A stretch of 64,000 nucleotides of DNA. It comes from Pseudoalteromonas sp. SMS1. Lineage in GTDB: Bacteria; Pseudomonadota; Gammaproteobacteria; Enterobacterales; Alteromonadaceae. A program made the position numbers and the translations under genes. The notes beneath the pieces are model-generated. The model saw nothing but the letters and a program-made list of their open reading frames with translations, was not told where the DNA came from and did not search any database. Shown here piece after piece: positions 29,068-37,423 of this stretch (the stretch's first letter is position 1; each line of letters starts with the position of its first letter). Location of the stretch: positions 1 to 64,000 of the forward strand of contig NZ_JAKGBI010000016.1 of assembly GCF_021530565.1 (NCBI RefSeq), read 5' to 3'.

Positions 29068-29832
29068 TTATTTACTGTCTATTTTCGCTATCCGCTCTTC
29101 AAAGCTCGGATGTGTACTCAACCAACTTACTTCGTTTGGGTACGCCTCAGCAAGCTTTGCCAAGATACATTCCATTGCTTGTGCTTGACCATAGCGGGTA
29201 ACGAGTTTTTGCGACGCGTAATGGTCAGCTTCCAGTTCAGCTTGTCTTGAGTAACTTTGATTGATACCTACCACTGCACCTTGTAGTATGATGTCGCTCA
29301 ATGTGGAGATATCACCGATTGTTAAAGTTAAGCCTGCCACAACCAGAGATGAGCTAACAATTGATTCCATCACGTGATTGTGTTCTACATGCCCCAATTC
29401 ATGGAGCAAAACGGCGCTAAGTTCTTCAGGTTCATTAGCTAAATCGACCATGGCGTCTGTAATAACAATCGTACCATCAGCTAAAGCCATCGCATTTGCT
29501 TTGCCATTCCATCTACGAAACTCTAATTTAAATTGACGCTCGCTTTCACTGTGGTTATTCAGTGAGGCAAACAATGTTCGCAGTGTTTGTTGTTTTATCG
29601 TATCTAATTGGGATGGTTCAAATTCGGCGTCGTCTAGGGATTCAAGTGTCCTTTTATCAACAGCTGTGTAGACAGGCGCAGGTATTGTCGCTGCAATTTT
29701 CTCAGCCAAGTAGGGCAATCCATGGACATACAGTTTATAACCCGAGATGGTTATCAGAATTAACGTCGTGGAAACGATCCAAAGCCATTGTTTTTGTTGC
29801 TGGCTTTTAACTCTGCGCTCTATGGAGTTCAT
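29068..29832 (-). CDS. Membrane-anchored M48-family metalloprotease
   Basis: A 254-residue protein with an N-terminal membrane anchor (WLWIVSTTLILITISGYKLY). The zinc motif is HELGH (residues 144-148) followed by VEHNH. The third ligand is in ELEADHYA (QAELEADHYASQKLV). Layout matches periplasm-facing M48 proteases such as BepA or LoiP, which degrade misfolded envelope proteins. It is the last gene of a four-gene minus-strand unit; its start overlaps the end of the TM2 gene by 26 bp. Activity is inferred from the motifs. Confidence 0.88.
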   Translation of the reverse strand: MNSIERRVKSQQQKQWLWIVSTTLILITISGYKLYVHGLPYLAEKIAATIPAPVYTAVDKRTLESLDDAEFEPSQLDTIKQQTLRTLFASLNNHSESERQFKLEFRRWNGKANAMALADGTIVITDAMVDLANEPEELSAVLLHELGHVEHNHVMESIVSSSLVVAGLTLTIGDISTLSDIILQGAVVGINQSYSRQAELEADHYASQKLVTRYGQAQAMECILAKLAEAYPNEVSWLSTHPSFEERIAKIDSK

Positions 29833-30181
29833 TTATCACACCTTTCATGACGTCAATATTATGCTTCCTAACTATTTTTTGGCTTTTAAATAACTGAGGT
29901 AATTCAATAACAATAACCAAAATAATCAGTACCCATCCACCAATAGCGAATGTAATTAGACCTATCAGCATCAAGACGGCATTTAAGATACCTCGTGCTA
30001 TTTTTCCTAAGTAAAAGTGATGTAGCCCAGCCGCAAAGAAGTAATTCAGTACAGCGTAGGTGTCAGGGTCTTTCACAAGCTGTTCTTCGAGTTGGTAGTA
30101 CTGTTTGCGAGCATCTGGCGTGAGTGAAGAAATATCCGCGCGTAGTGCCTCTTCTTGTTCTCTTAAACTGTTTTCATCCAT
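29807..30181 (-). CDS. TM2-domain membrane protein
   Basis: A 124-residue protein with a charged N-terminal helix and two membrane helices. The motif YFFAAGLHHFYLGK followed by ARGILNAVLMLIG is the TM2 domain signature (G-x-H-x-FYLG). TM2 proteins have no agreed function in bacteria. Start ATG 30181. It lies between yidD-like and M48 genes, 10 bp after the former, in an evident operon. Confidence 0.82.
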   Translation of the reverse strand: MDENSLREQEEALRADISSLTPDARKQYYQLEEQLVKDPDTYAVLNYFFAAGLHHFYLGKIARGILNAVLMLIGLITFAIGGWVLIILVIVIELPQLFKSQKIVRKHNIDVMKGVINELHRAQS

Positions 30182-30191
30182 ATTAGTGCTC

Positions 30192-30428
30192 CTAGGGCAG
30201 GGGGTCTGACTTTACGTCGACACAGTCGGGATCATTGCAACGTCGGATACGTTTTATCCCTAGCCAGCCACCTTTCAGCAATCCATACTTTTCAATGGCT
30301 TGATAGGTATAGTGAGAGCATGAAGGGGTAAAGTTGCAAGATAAGTTAAAATGGGCTTTAGCACCGCCATTTGCCTGATAGCGGCGAATGGCGCTAAGTA
30401 TAAGTCGTTTAACCACGTTTCCTACCAA
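30192..30428 (-). CDS. yidD: YidD-like membrane protein insertion efficiency factor
   Basis: A 78-residue protein with the YidD pattern: IRRYQANG, then NLSCNFTPSCSHYTYQAIEKYG, KGGWLGIKRIRRCN. The paired cysteines (CNFTPSC and RRC) are conserved in the family. YidD assists YidC in inserting membrane proteins. The usual yidD lies in the rpmH-rnpA-yidD-yidC cluster; here it sits with DUF4177, TM2 and M48 genes, so it is probably an additional copy. The start overlaps the preceding gene by 20 bp. Confidence 0.88.
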   Translation of the reverse strand: MVGNVVKRLILSAIRRYQANGGAKAHFNLSCNFTPSCSHYTYQAIEKYGLLKGGWLGIKRIRRCNDPDCVDVKSDPLP

Positions 30429-30633
30429 GGGTTAAAATAACGGCTTCGCGATTCCAAAATAGCATAAAGCGTTTATTTTCAATTACCTGGAATACTAATT
30501 GCCAGCCATCTTGGGCTTCTCGGTTTAAAGTCGCTTCAAGCTTTTTTAATGGTAAGCCACTTGAACCTAACAGTAACGTGCCACATCCCCCCTCTACAAC
30601 GTGGATAACTTTATATTCATCGTATTGAGTCAT
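30409..30633 (-). CDS. DUF4177 small protein
   Basis: A 74-residue protein with DEYKVIHV near the start and LEATLNREAQDGWQLVFQVI in the middle. The pattern Y-x-V ... LN-x-x-x-x-x-GW-x-L is typical of DUF4177. Function unknown. It is the first gene of the unit DUF4177-yidD-TM2-M48. Confidence 0.75.
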   Translation of the reverse strand: MTQYDEYKVIHVVEGGCGTLLLGSSGLPLKKLEATLNREAQDGWQLVFQVIENKRFMLFWNREAVILTLGRKRG

Positions 30634-31419
30634 ATTACGTCCATGATTTAGTTTATTCGATGTTTACCCACTATATCCACAAACTGCCACTTAAACAAGC
30701 GGGCCGTTTGCTTCAAAGCGCAAATTATTCGAAGCCAATTATATGGTGTTCAGCCGCTCTATTTCATTATATTTACTGTCAATGAAAGGTAGCTTTCAAG
30801 ATCTTTTAAATATATGAATGATTTTGTCTTGTTATTTAATTAACTGTTTGATTTTTTATCTTCTGGTATCAATAGTAACCCACAAGTTTTAACTCAAAAC
30901 GCTTTGAAAGATAGCAAAATAGGGATGTCAGCAAACTTTTATTTAAATCAGTTTTTAGGCGACGCTCTATACAACAGCACTAAAGCTTATTATGTAACGA
31001 TAATAGCAGAAAAAACAGGTAGTCCTGGGTTTGGTTTGGCGAAGGGGGGACTCACCGTTTTTGGCACAAGTAGTGAAGGATTGGGGTAAGCGACTTTAGC
31101 ATGAGTATTACTGGTCCCTACAGTATTGCCATAACATGTGCGAACGATTGCAGCGACCTATCTTTGAGTGTTCAGCATGACTAAGTGTCCGTACTGACTT
31201 TATAAACCCATTTTAATGTTAACCATTTAGCTGCTCAAGGTAATGTAAATAAGGTCTCTTAAATACACTGTCTTATATTCCTATGGCCTTTTAATAAAAA
31301 TATAACTTTTTAGACATTGAATTGAAATTTTTTTTTATTATTTTAAATTCTATTTTTTAAGTTGGTAAAAATATGGATTTGGCATATTTAACCAAATATA
31401 ATTAAGTTTTGAGGTGGTC
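30634..31419. other. Divergent AT-rich intergenic region
   Basis: It separates the minus-strand DUF4177 operon from the sphingomyelinase-like gene and holds the remnant described at 30858-31184. The stretch 31250-31400 is strongly AT-rich and probably carries the promoter of the downstream gene. Confidence 0.4.
30858..31184 (+). pseudogene. Frameshifted gene remnant
   Basis: One frame reads NPQVLTQNALKDSKIGMSA from the left and ends GLTVFGTSSEGLG at the stop 31087-31089. A second frame, open from 31077, continues SDFSMSITGPYSIAITCAN and ends at TAA 31182-31184. The two pieces join into a plausible single C-terminal domain if one base is lost near 31080-31090. No start codon or ribosome binding site fits the left part. 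The family was not recognised. It could also be a sequencing error in a real gene. Confidence 0.35.
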
Positions 31420-32418
31420 GTGAAAATAAAGCGCATATTATTATGTATATCTATTTTTTTTAGTACGCATACAATGGCCGAGTCACTCAAAGTGATGGCT
31501 TATAATATTATGCAATTAAATGTACAGGATTGGGATCAAAGCAATAGAGCTGAACGTTTGCCCTCCGTAATACGTTCATTGAATGACAGTCCAGATGTTA
31601 TTCTAGTAAGCGAAGTGTTTAACAGTGATGCAGAGCAAGCACTGGTAGCTCTTTCCAACCTGTACCCGTATCAAACGCCTAATGTTGGTCAAGATTGCAG
31701 CGGCAGTGGGTGGGACAGCTTGTCTGGTCAGTGTTCAAATAGCCCTTTTGTTATTCGAGGCGGGGTTGTTATTCTGTCAAAATACCCGATTATTTCTCAA
31801 AAAGCACATGTGTTCCATAACAGTTTAAGTGGTAGCTGGGACTACTTAGCAAACAAAGGGTTTGCTTATGTAGAGATAGAAAAAGAAAACCGTCGATATC
31901 ATTTAATAGGCACGCATTTACAAGCAACGCACGATACAAACACAGAGCAAGAGCATCGTGTAAGAATGAGTCAATTGGGTGAAATTCAATTATTTATCGA
32001 AGCAGAAAATATACCCTACAACGAACCTGTGATTATTGGCGGGGACATGAATGTTGAATGGAGCAAGCAAGATGAAGTGGCTGATATGCTTGATATTGCA
32101 CAAGCTAACTTGCACTTTAAAACCCCGCTGATTGGTTCTTTCTCCGCAAAAGATAACTGGTTTACTAAGGCCAATGCTTATTACTTTGAATATAACCTAG
32201 ACTATAATGACACCCTAGATTATGTATTTTGGCATCGCAATTATAAACAACCCATTAATTCACCCAATATGACGGTGCGTTATCTAAAAGCCGCAGAAAA
32301 TTGGTATTGGGGTTATTTGAGAGGCAACTGGAATTTAAGTGGTGGTCGATATTATCATAATGGGTACTACAATGAACTTTCAGATCATTACCCAGTGCAA
32401 GTAAACTTTGAATTCTAG
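31420..32418 (+). CDS. Secreted sphingomyelinase C-like phosphodiesterase (EEP fold)
   Basis: A 332-residue exported enzyme. GTG 31420 is preceded by GAGG, and the signal peptide ends at THTMA. Conserved motifs of the endonuclease-exonuclease-phosphatase fold are MAYNIMQL, DVILVSEVF (metal Glu), GTHLQATHD, IIGGDMNVEW (catalytic Asp, Asn), DTLDYVFW and the final LSDHYPV (catalytic His). The combination with CSGSGWDSLSGQCSN matches bacterial neutral sphingomyelinases of the Bacillus and Leptospira type, which hydrolyse sphingomyelin to ceramide and phosphocholine. It may be haemolytic or used to gain phosphate. A terminator follows directly. Confidence 0.87.
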   Translation: MKIKRILLCISIFFSTHTMAESLKVMAYNIMQLNVQDWDQSNRAERLPSVIRSLNDSPDVILVSEVFNSDAEQALVALSNLYPYQTPNVGQDCSGSGWDSLSGQCSNSPFVIRGGVVILSKYPIISQKAHVFHNSLSGSWDYLANKGFAYVEIEKENRRYHLIGTHLQATHDTNTEQEHRVRMSQLGEIQLFIEAENIPYNEPVIIGGDMNVEWSKQDEVADMLDIAQANLHFKTPLIGSFSAKDNWFTKANAYYFEYNLDYNDTLDYVFWHRNYKQPINSPNMTVRYLKAAENWYWGYLRGNWNLSGGRYYHNGYYNELSDHYPVQVNFEF

Positions 32419-32420
32419 CG

Positions 32421-32461
32421 ATAGCAAGTGCGATGTGTTATTGCATCGCACTTGCTATTTG
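32421..32461 (+). terminator. Terminator of the sphingomyelinase gene
   Basis: ATAGCAAGTGCGATG (32421-32435) pairs perfectly with CATCGCACTTGCTAT (32444-32458), loop 8 bases, then TTTG. It begins two bases after the stop codon. Confidence 0.8.
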
Positions 32462-32683
32462 TCGGTATAGGGCTAAATATTAGCGGGCAGGGCTGATGTA
32501 TTTTAAGTCGCTAAGTACCTTCTCTAAATCAACGTTGAGAGCCAGAGAATCTTCAAGCAGTATCTAACTTGTGGTAACGGTCATTCACATGTCAGGTCGT
32601 GTCTAATAATTAGACTTCCATACTCCCTCCATAATTAAGGATTAATTTACACCCACAAGTTATTCATGTTTTGGGTGTGAAGA

Positions 32684-33079
32684 GTGGTCGTTGCTTACCT
32701 ATGTATCGCGTTGCTGGGTTTATTACTTACATTGGGTGGGTTCTATGTCTCCTTAATTAGAGGCAAGACAGATGTTGTGGGTGGGGTGCCAATGCCGTTA
32801 AATGACACCCTGCACAAAGCGATTAGAGCGCATGGTAACTCTGCTGAATACAATGGGTTCATCGCTTTGACATTCTATATATTGTCTCAGCACCAGCCGC
32901 CTACATGGTTACTGATTTGCATGATTTGGCTTACGGTTGCCAGGTATACTCACTTCATCGGGTTACTTACCTGTGAAACAATGGCAAAGCCAAACTTACT
33001 CCGTTTTTTTGGTGCAGGTAGCACGTTTGTTGCCGGCTCCATTATGTGCGTGTCAGTAGCGTTAGTTGCATACCGCTAA
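32684..33079 (+). CDS. MAPEG-family membrane protein
   Basis: A 131-residue protein with four hydrophobic helices. RAHGNSAEYNGFIAL and the following helices are the MAPEG signature (R-x-H-x-N-x-x-E). Members are glutathione- or lipid-related membrane proteins; bacterial ones are mostly uncharacterised. The first possible start is GTG 32684 because an in-frame TGA lies at 32678. It is followed after 13 bp by an AraC-type regulator gene. Confidence 0.83.
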   Translation: MVVAYLCIALLGLLLTLGGFYVSLIRGKTDVVGGVPMPLNDTLHKAIRAHGNSAEYNGFIALTFYILSQHQPPTWLLICMIWLTVARYTHFIGLLTCETMAKPNLLRFFGAGSTFVAGSIMCVSVALVAYR

Positions 33080-33092
33080 GTTGATTGTATTC

Positions 33093-33713
33093 ATGTATAG
33101 AAAGATAAGCTTGCTCTTAAGTTTGGTATCTTGCAGTACTTTTGCAAATATGTCAGAGCATGATGACGGTATGTATGAAGTAGTGCTCATTGTGGCACTG
33201 ATTGCAACAGTGTCTATGTTGACCTATTTGTGCGCTAAAGCACTTTCGTATAAACAAGCTAACAGTGCACTTAATGCAAAACGCATGAGTACTGATCTGA
33301 GCCCATATACATTCAACACTCACTCTTCGACACGCCAAGAGGGTGTCTCAGAGCACAAAAAAAACAGTCGTGCGTGGTATCAACGCGCAAAGAAAGATGC
33401 GCGGTTTTGCGCTGAATTTGCAGCATATATTGATAAAAACTACAGTGAACAGTCATTAGATATCGCCCAAATAAGCCATGCCTTGTCAATTAGCGAGCGG
33501 CAGTTACAAAGAAAGGTGAAAGCCCACTTCGGGCAAACAACAAGCGAATTTATTCGAGCACATCGACTGAATTTGGGGGCTGAAATGCTGTCACAAGGTC
33601 GCTCTGTGACGGTGACTGCCCTTGATGTTGGGTTTTGTTCACAAAACTACTTTAGTCAGTGCTTTAAAACGCACTTCGGGATGACACCTTCAGAGTATAT
33701 TAGTCGCCTTTAG
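33093..33713 (+). CDS. AraC-family regulator with N-terminal membrane segment
   Basis: A 206-residue protein. Residues about 5-18 and 28-47 are hydrophobic (YEVVLIVALIATVSMLTYL), indicating a signal-anchor and one membrane helix. The C-terminal about 100 residues are a full AraC DNA-binding domain: LDIAQISHALSISERQLQRK as the first helix-turn-helix, and ALDVGFCSQNYFSQCFKTHF then GMTPSEYI as the second. A membrane-tethered AraC without a sensor domain is unusual and resembles the end of hybrid membrane sensors. ATG 33093 is preferred over TTG 33066 inside the MAPEG gene end. It may control the adjacent MAPEG gene (inference). Confidence 0.8.
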   Translation: MYRKISLLLSLVSCSTFANMSEHDDGMYEVVLIVALIATVSMLTYLCAKALSYKQANSALNAKRMSTDLSPYTFNTHSSTRQEGVSEHKKNSRAWYQRAKKDARFCAEFAAYIDKNYSEQSLDIAQISHALSISERQLQRKVKAHFGQTTSEFIRAHRLNLGAEMLSQGRSVTVTALDVGFCSQNYFSQCFKTHFGMTPSEYISRL

Positions 33714-34119
33714 GCACTGAACTAGCAGCATAAATCTCCTGCTACGACGTGCAGTATTTGAATACAAGCCACTTTGACACAGTTTTTTTGACATACTGCC
33801 AAATGGCATGAACATGCCTAATAAAATAAGCCTAATGCTCCCTCAGTTGCACGCCTAAGGAACAGGATTAATACGCTAATTTATCCACTCGCTATACGTT
33901 ATTTACAACACTGATCAAAAAGCAGAGGTTGCAACGCCAGGTGATTAGGGGGAGCGACCCATAAAAAAACGACATAAAACAAATAAGCATTTGAAAAATA
34001 TGCTAATTAAAAGAATTTAAACATGTCCGCTTTACGAATGCAGTGTTTTCTCACTTCGCTATATTACGCCCATGGGAGCAAGTCGCGCCCATGTTCAATC
34101 AAAAACTTTGGGAGTTAAT
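33714..34119. other. Intergenic region without recognised gene
   Basis: About 400 bp, AT-rich on the right. No hairpin with a U-tract and no coding content recognised. GGGAG just before 34120 is the ribosome binding site of the next gene. Confidence 0.4.
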
Positions 34120-34590
34120 ATGGTGATTAATTTGCGCACTTTAAGCGCAACGGCGATAAGCGTTGGTTTATTGTTGTCTAGCCAAGCTACTGAGGCTGGC
34201 CAGCATAAACTAAATATAAAGAATACATTTCCAACGAATGTGAAAGTAAAGTGGTTTTGCAATGGGAAACATAAAGACTCGGATACTTACCCAATTATGC
34301 AAGGTAAGACGAGACAGTTGAATACGGATAAGTGTGAGAATGAAAATGATCTCACCATCGAATTTTACGTGAAGACATTTTTAGGCTGGATGGGGCCGAA
34401 GAGCCGGATGGGCTGGTGGGGCATTGATTACTATGGGCAAGCAGAACAATATGCCCATGTGCGGTCGATTAAATATGGAAAGTTACCCGGCAAGAAGAAC
34501 AGTAAACGCTGCATCGTGATAGCACCAGATCCGATTTGGGCCGCAACAGGTTGGGCATGGCCTGCAGCATTCGAACACCGAAACTGCTAA
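34120..34590 (+). CDS. Small secreted cysteine-containing protein, unknown
   Basis: A 156-residue protein. ATG 34120 is preceded by GGGAG, and the signal peptide ends at about SQATEAG. The mature part is basic, with four cysteines (WFCNGKH, DKCEN, KRCIV and the final HRNC) and many Trp/Tyr residues (LGWMGPKSRMGWWGIDYYG). An immunoglobulin-like beta fold stabilised by two disulphides is likely. Not recognised as a known family. Confidence 0.65.
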   Translation: MVINLRTLSATAISVGLLLSSQATEAGQHKLNIKNTFPTNVKVKWFCNGKHKDSDTYPIMQGKTRQLNTDKCENENDLTIEFYVKTFLGWMGPKSRMGWWGIDYYGQAEQYAHVRSIKYGKLPGKKNSKRCIVIAPDPIWAATGWAWPAAFEHRNC

Positions 34591-34658
34591 CAACTTACAG
34601 AATGGATTCATATGGGTCTGAGGGACCAGCCAATTTAAAAAGCGTAAAGAGCTTCAAA

Positions 34659-35450
34659 ATGAACATTAAATTAACCTTAATTGCACTGATTTATTTCTCT
34701 GCGGGCTTTGCTGTAAGTAGCATATTCCTCGCTTCTTCTGAGCCACTTGAGACACATTATGCTTGCTTAAGCCACCCGTTGGATAGCCACAAAGCAAAGC
34801 AAGCGTCAGACATTTACGCTGCTTGCAATGCCAAGTTGTCTGCGCCCAAGTCGGTGGGAAGTATCAGCATTGCTTTGCCAAGTGACGACGATCATATATA
34901 CGAGCAGGTATTGTACGCTGACCATGTCGGTGAGGTCATCGAGCAAATTCAAGCGCATCAAATTGCACAAAATGTGCAAGCTGAGCAGGCGTTATTTGAG
35001 CGAATTAAACGCACGAATGTAGGCGACATCGAGACCATCTCTGAGGTGTTGACGGCGATGATTGAATTGGAGTTATCTATTGTAGAGCCACAAATTGTAT
35101 CTCATTTACTGGAAACCGTGCACCTCGCGGAGCCAAATCATAAAGCTGAAATGGCGCAGGTTTTGTCGGTATTACATGGGCGCGTGACAGCTGATAGTAT
35201 TCCCTCACTTCTTCGCATTATTGAATCGCATTCTGAATTCAACCCGATGGTGGCTTGGCAAGCAATGAGCTTGCTGGCTAAAACAAGTCGTGTTGACGAC
35301 ATCCGGCCTTATTTTGACATGTTAAGTCGTTCAGCATATACGGCAGTGATTATGGAAGGTGCGCAGGCCTGGCTTGATTCTAATGGCACATTAAATTTTA
35401 ATGATGCGAAATACTTTGAGCAGTTTGTTGAACCATATGAGGGAATTTAG
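34659..35450 (+). CDS. Exported or membrane-anchored helical protein, unknown
   Basis: A 263-residue protein. ATG 34659 begins a hydrophobic N-terminal segment (MNIKLTLIALIYFSAGFAVS) and has AAAGAG before it; an earlier frame start at 34536 overlaps the preceding gene and is unlikely. The mature part is helical, with HEAT-like spacing (IETISEVLTAMIELELSIVE, ADSIPSLLRIIESHSEFNPM). No family assigned. It lies 68 bp after the preceding secreted-protein gene and may form a pair with it. Confidence 0.6.
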   Translation: MNIKLTLIALIYFSAGFAVSSIFLASSEPLETHYACLSHPLDSHKAKQASDIYAACNAKLSAPKSVGSISIALPSDDDHIYEQVLYADHVGEVIEQIQAHQIAQNVQAEQALFERIKRTNVGDIETISEVLTAMIELELSIVEPQIVSHLLETVHLAEPNHKAEMAQVLSVLHGRVTADSIPSLLRIIESHSEFNPMVAWQAMSLLAKTSRVDDIRPYFDMLSRSAYTAVIMEGAQAWLDSNGTLNFNDAKYFEQFVEPYEGI

Positions 35451-35579
35451 TTGACCCAGTTTATCGGAGGGGATAATTCACATTGGTTGATAGCGAAAAA
35501 GTCAGTGAAATATATTTGTTATAAACAAAAAAGTAGCCACATTAAAATATATTGAGGCTTATTTTTAAAAGGAGAAAGT

Positions 35580-36035
35580 ATGAAGACCGTTGATGGTGAC
35601 TTAATTAAATTGGCGCTAGAAGGGGAGTTTGATGTCATCATTCATGGATGCAATTGTTTTTGCACAATGGGCGCAGGCATTGCTAAGGCAATAAAGTCTG
35701 AATTTCCTGACGCTGCTAAAGCGGACCTTGAAACTCAAAAAGGTGACAGACTGAAACTTGGTACTTACTCTCATGCAACGGTAGAAAGGAATGGGAAAAA
35801 GCTAACGATCATCAATGCTTATTCGCAATACAATTGGCGAGGGCGTGGTGTTAAGGCTGACTACGATGCAATTCAACGCATCTTTGCGCAGCTTAAACAG
35901 ACCTATAGCGGAGCACGTTTTGGTTACCCTTTAATTGGTGCAGGGTTGGCCGGTGGTGATTGGAGCGTAATTGCCGAGATTATTGATACAGAGCTCATGG
36001 GTGAAGACCATACTTTGGTTAAATTCGCGCGATAG
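35580..36035 (+). CDS. Macro-domain protein (ADP-ribose binding/hydrolase)
   Basis: A 151-residue single macro domain. GDLIKLALEGEFDVIIHGCN, then CTMGAGIAKAIK, the loop IINAYSQYNWRG and IGAGLAGGDW are the usual ADP-ribose binding elements. The CN-x-x-CTMGAGIA form resembles ALC1- and Poa1-type macro domains, which act on ADP-ribose derivatives. AAAAGGAGAAAGT before ATG 35580 is a strong ribosome binding site. Stand-alone, no toxin partner visible. Confidence 0.9.
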   Translation: MKTVDGDLIKLALEGEFDVIIHGCNCFCTMGAGIAKAIKSEFPDAAKADLETQKGDRLKLGTYSHATVERNGKKLTIINAYSQYNWRGRGVKADYDAIQRIFAQLKQTYSGARFGYPLIGAGLAGGDWSVIAEIIDTELMGEDHTLVKFAR

Positions 36036-36067
36036 TATTCAGGTATTCAATTTTAGTAGAGAAAAAA

Positions 36068-36685
36068 ATGCGATTTTTATACGTGATGGATCCGATGTGT
36101 GCTTGGTGTTATGGGTTTCAACCTGAGTTAGAGCAATTTTTAAATATGCACCCCCACATAAAAATGGATTGGGTTGTGGGTGGATTAGCGCCGGACACCA
36201 ATCAGCCAATGGCACAAAGTTTAAGAGAAACGATTGCGTCTTATTGGTATCAGATTGAAGATCGGACTCAGGTGACGTTTAATCATGACTTTTGGTCTTC
36301 GAATACGCCATATCGATCTACATATCAAGCTTGCAGAGCCATTATTGCCGCTGAAAGTTTGTCAGAAAACAGTGCGCAAAGCATGGCCAAAGCCATTCAA
36401 TCAGCATATTATCAACAAGCCAAAAACCCGTCGTTGGGACACACTTTGGCAGCGTGTGCTGAGGCAATCGGCTTGGATACGCAAGCGTTTTTGGATAGGT
36501 TGGCGTCCAACCAAACCGAATCCGAATTTCAACGACACCTTGGGGTTGCTCAGCAACTGCAAGTGTCTGGGTTTCCGGCACTTTTTTTTATCAATAGTGA
36601 AAATAGGGCTTTCCCGTTGGCTTTAGGCTTTTGTCAAGCTGCAGAACTAGCGCAACGTTTTGGCCAAATTCAGGACATTGAATGA
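36068..36685 (+). CDS. DsbA-family thioredoxin-like protein
   Basis: A 205-residue protein starting MRFLYVMDPMCAWCYGFQPE with the redox motif CAWC at once, without a signal peptide. WVVGGLAPDT and the C-terminal VSGFPALFFINSE (cis-Pro loop) match the cytoplasmic DsbA/FrnE-like branch of the thioredoxin fold. Likely a cytoplasmic dithiol oxidoreductase or isomerase. It follows the macro-domain gene by 32 bp. Confidence 0.85.
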   Translation: MRFLYVMDPMCAWCYGFQPELEQFLNMHPHIKMDWVVGGLAPDTNQPMAQSLRETIASYWYQIEDRTQVTFNHDFWSSNTPYRSTYQACRAIIAAESLSENSAQSMAKAIQSAYYQQAKNPSLGHTLAACAEAIGLDTQAFLDRLASNQTESEFQRHLGVAQQLQVSGFPALFFINSENRAFPLALGFCQAAELAQRFGQIQDIE

Positions 36686-36805
36686 CGTTATGCGGGGGTT
36701 GAAACACCCTGTACATAACCTGATGATAAGGTAGGGTGTATCACAGGGGGTGTGTTAATCAAAAGCGATAGACGCTTTTAAAACGTAAGCATATAAGGAG
36801 GATTA

Positions 36806-37399
36806 GTGAGTATCGTACTAGCGCAAGCAAATTGGTCTAAAACATTTGCGGGAGAGGACTTTTCTGGGGAAGTGTTATCTTCAATTGAATTTGAAAGCTG
36901 CACTTTTACAGGGTGTAACTTTTCCGATGCTGTTTTTGATAGGTGTAATTTTGTGGACTGCGAGTTCATAAAATGTAATCTGAGTATGGTGAATATACGG
37001 TATAGCAAATTTTCAGATGTCGTTTTTCGAGACTCAAAAGCCATTGGTATCGACTGGACCAAAATGGCTTTGCCGAAAATTGTTTTTAGTGCACCCATTA
37101 ACTTTTTTGATTGTATGCTCGACGACTGTTCATTTGACGGAATGTCACTGCCTGACATTGCCATCGAAAGCAGTGTTGCTCGCCGAGTTGGCTTCAGAAG
37201 TGGGGAATTTCGCAATGCTAATTTTAGGGATACGAATTTTAGCGGCGCGTTGTTTTCTGACACCAATTTATCAGGTGCAGATTTTTCAAGTGCAACTGAC
37301 TTCGATATTGATATTTTTAACAATATGCTCAAGCAGGCTAAATTCGATCGCTTTGAAGCGATCCGATTACTGGGAAGCCTAGACATAGAGTTGGTCTAA
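36806..37399 (+). CDS. Pentapeptide-repeat protein (Qnr/McbG-like)
   Basis: A 197-residue protein starting with GTG 36806, which has AAGGAGG before it. Tandem pentapeptides of the type A(D/N)LxX run through it: CTFTGCNFSDAVFDRCNF, CEFIKCNLS, and after a break FRNANFRDTNFSGALFSDTN. The break near residues 95-115 (a non-repeat hinge) and the length are similar to Qnr and McbG proteins, which mimic DNA and protect gyrase. Resistance activity is not shown by sequence alone; many members have other roles. Stand-alone gene. Confidence 0.85.
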   Translation: MSIVLAQANWSKTFAGEDFSGEVLSSIEFESCTFTGCNFSDAVFDRCNFVDCEFIKCNLSMVNIRYSKFSDVVFRDSKAIGIDWTKMALPKIVFSAPINFFDCMLDDCSFDGMSLPDIAIESSVARRVGFRSGEFRNANFRDTNFSGALFSDTNLSGADFSSATDFDIDIFNNMLKQAKFDRFEAIRLLGSLDIELV

Positions 37400-37423
37400 C
37401 ATTACGCCGTCGAAGCGACTTAG

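Noticed and set aside
35580..36035. Macro domain as antitoxin of a DarTG-like system
   Set aside because: No DarT-type toxin gene adjoins it; the neighbours are unrelated.
36285..36626. 113-residue frame inside the DsbA-like gene
   Set aside because: It is a shadow frame of a well-conserved coding region.
36806..37386. 202-residue minus-strand frame opposite the pentapeptide gene
   Set aside because: It mirrors the repeat structure of the pentapeptide gene; the plus-strand product has a strong ribosome binding site and clear family pattern.
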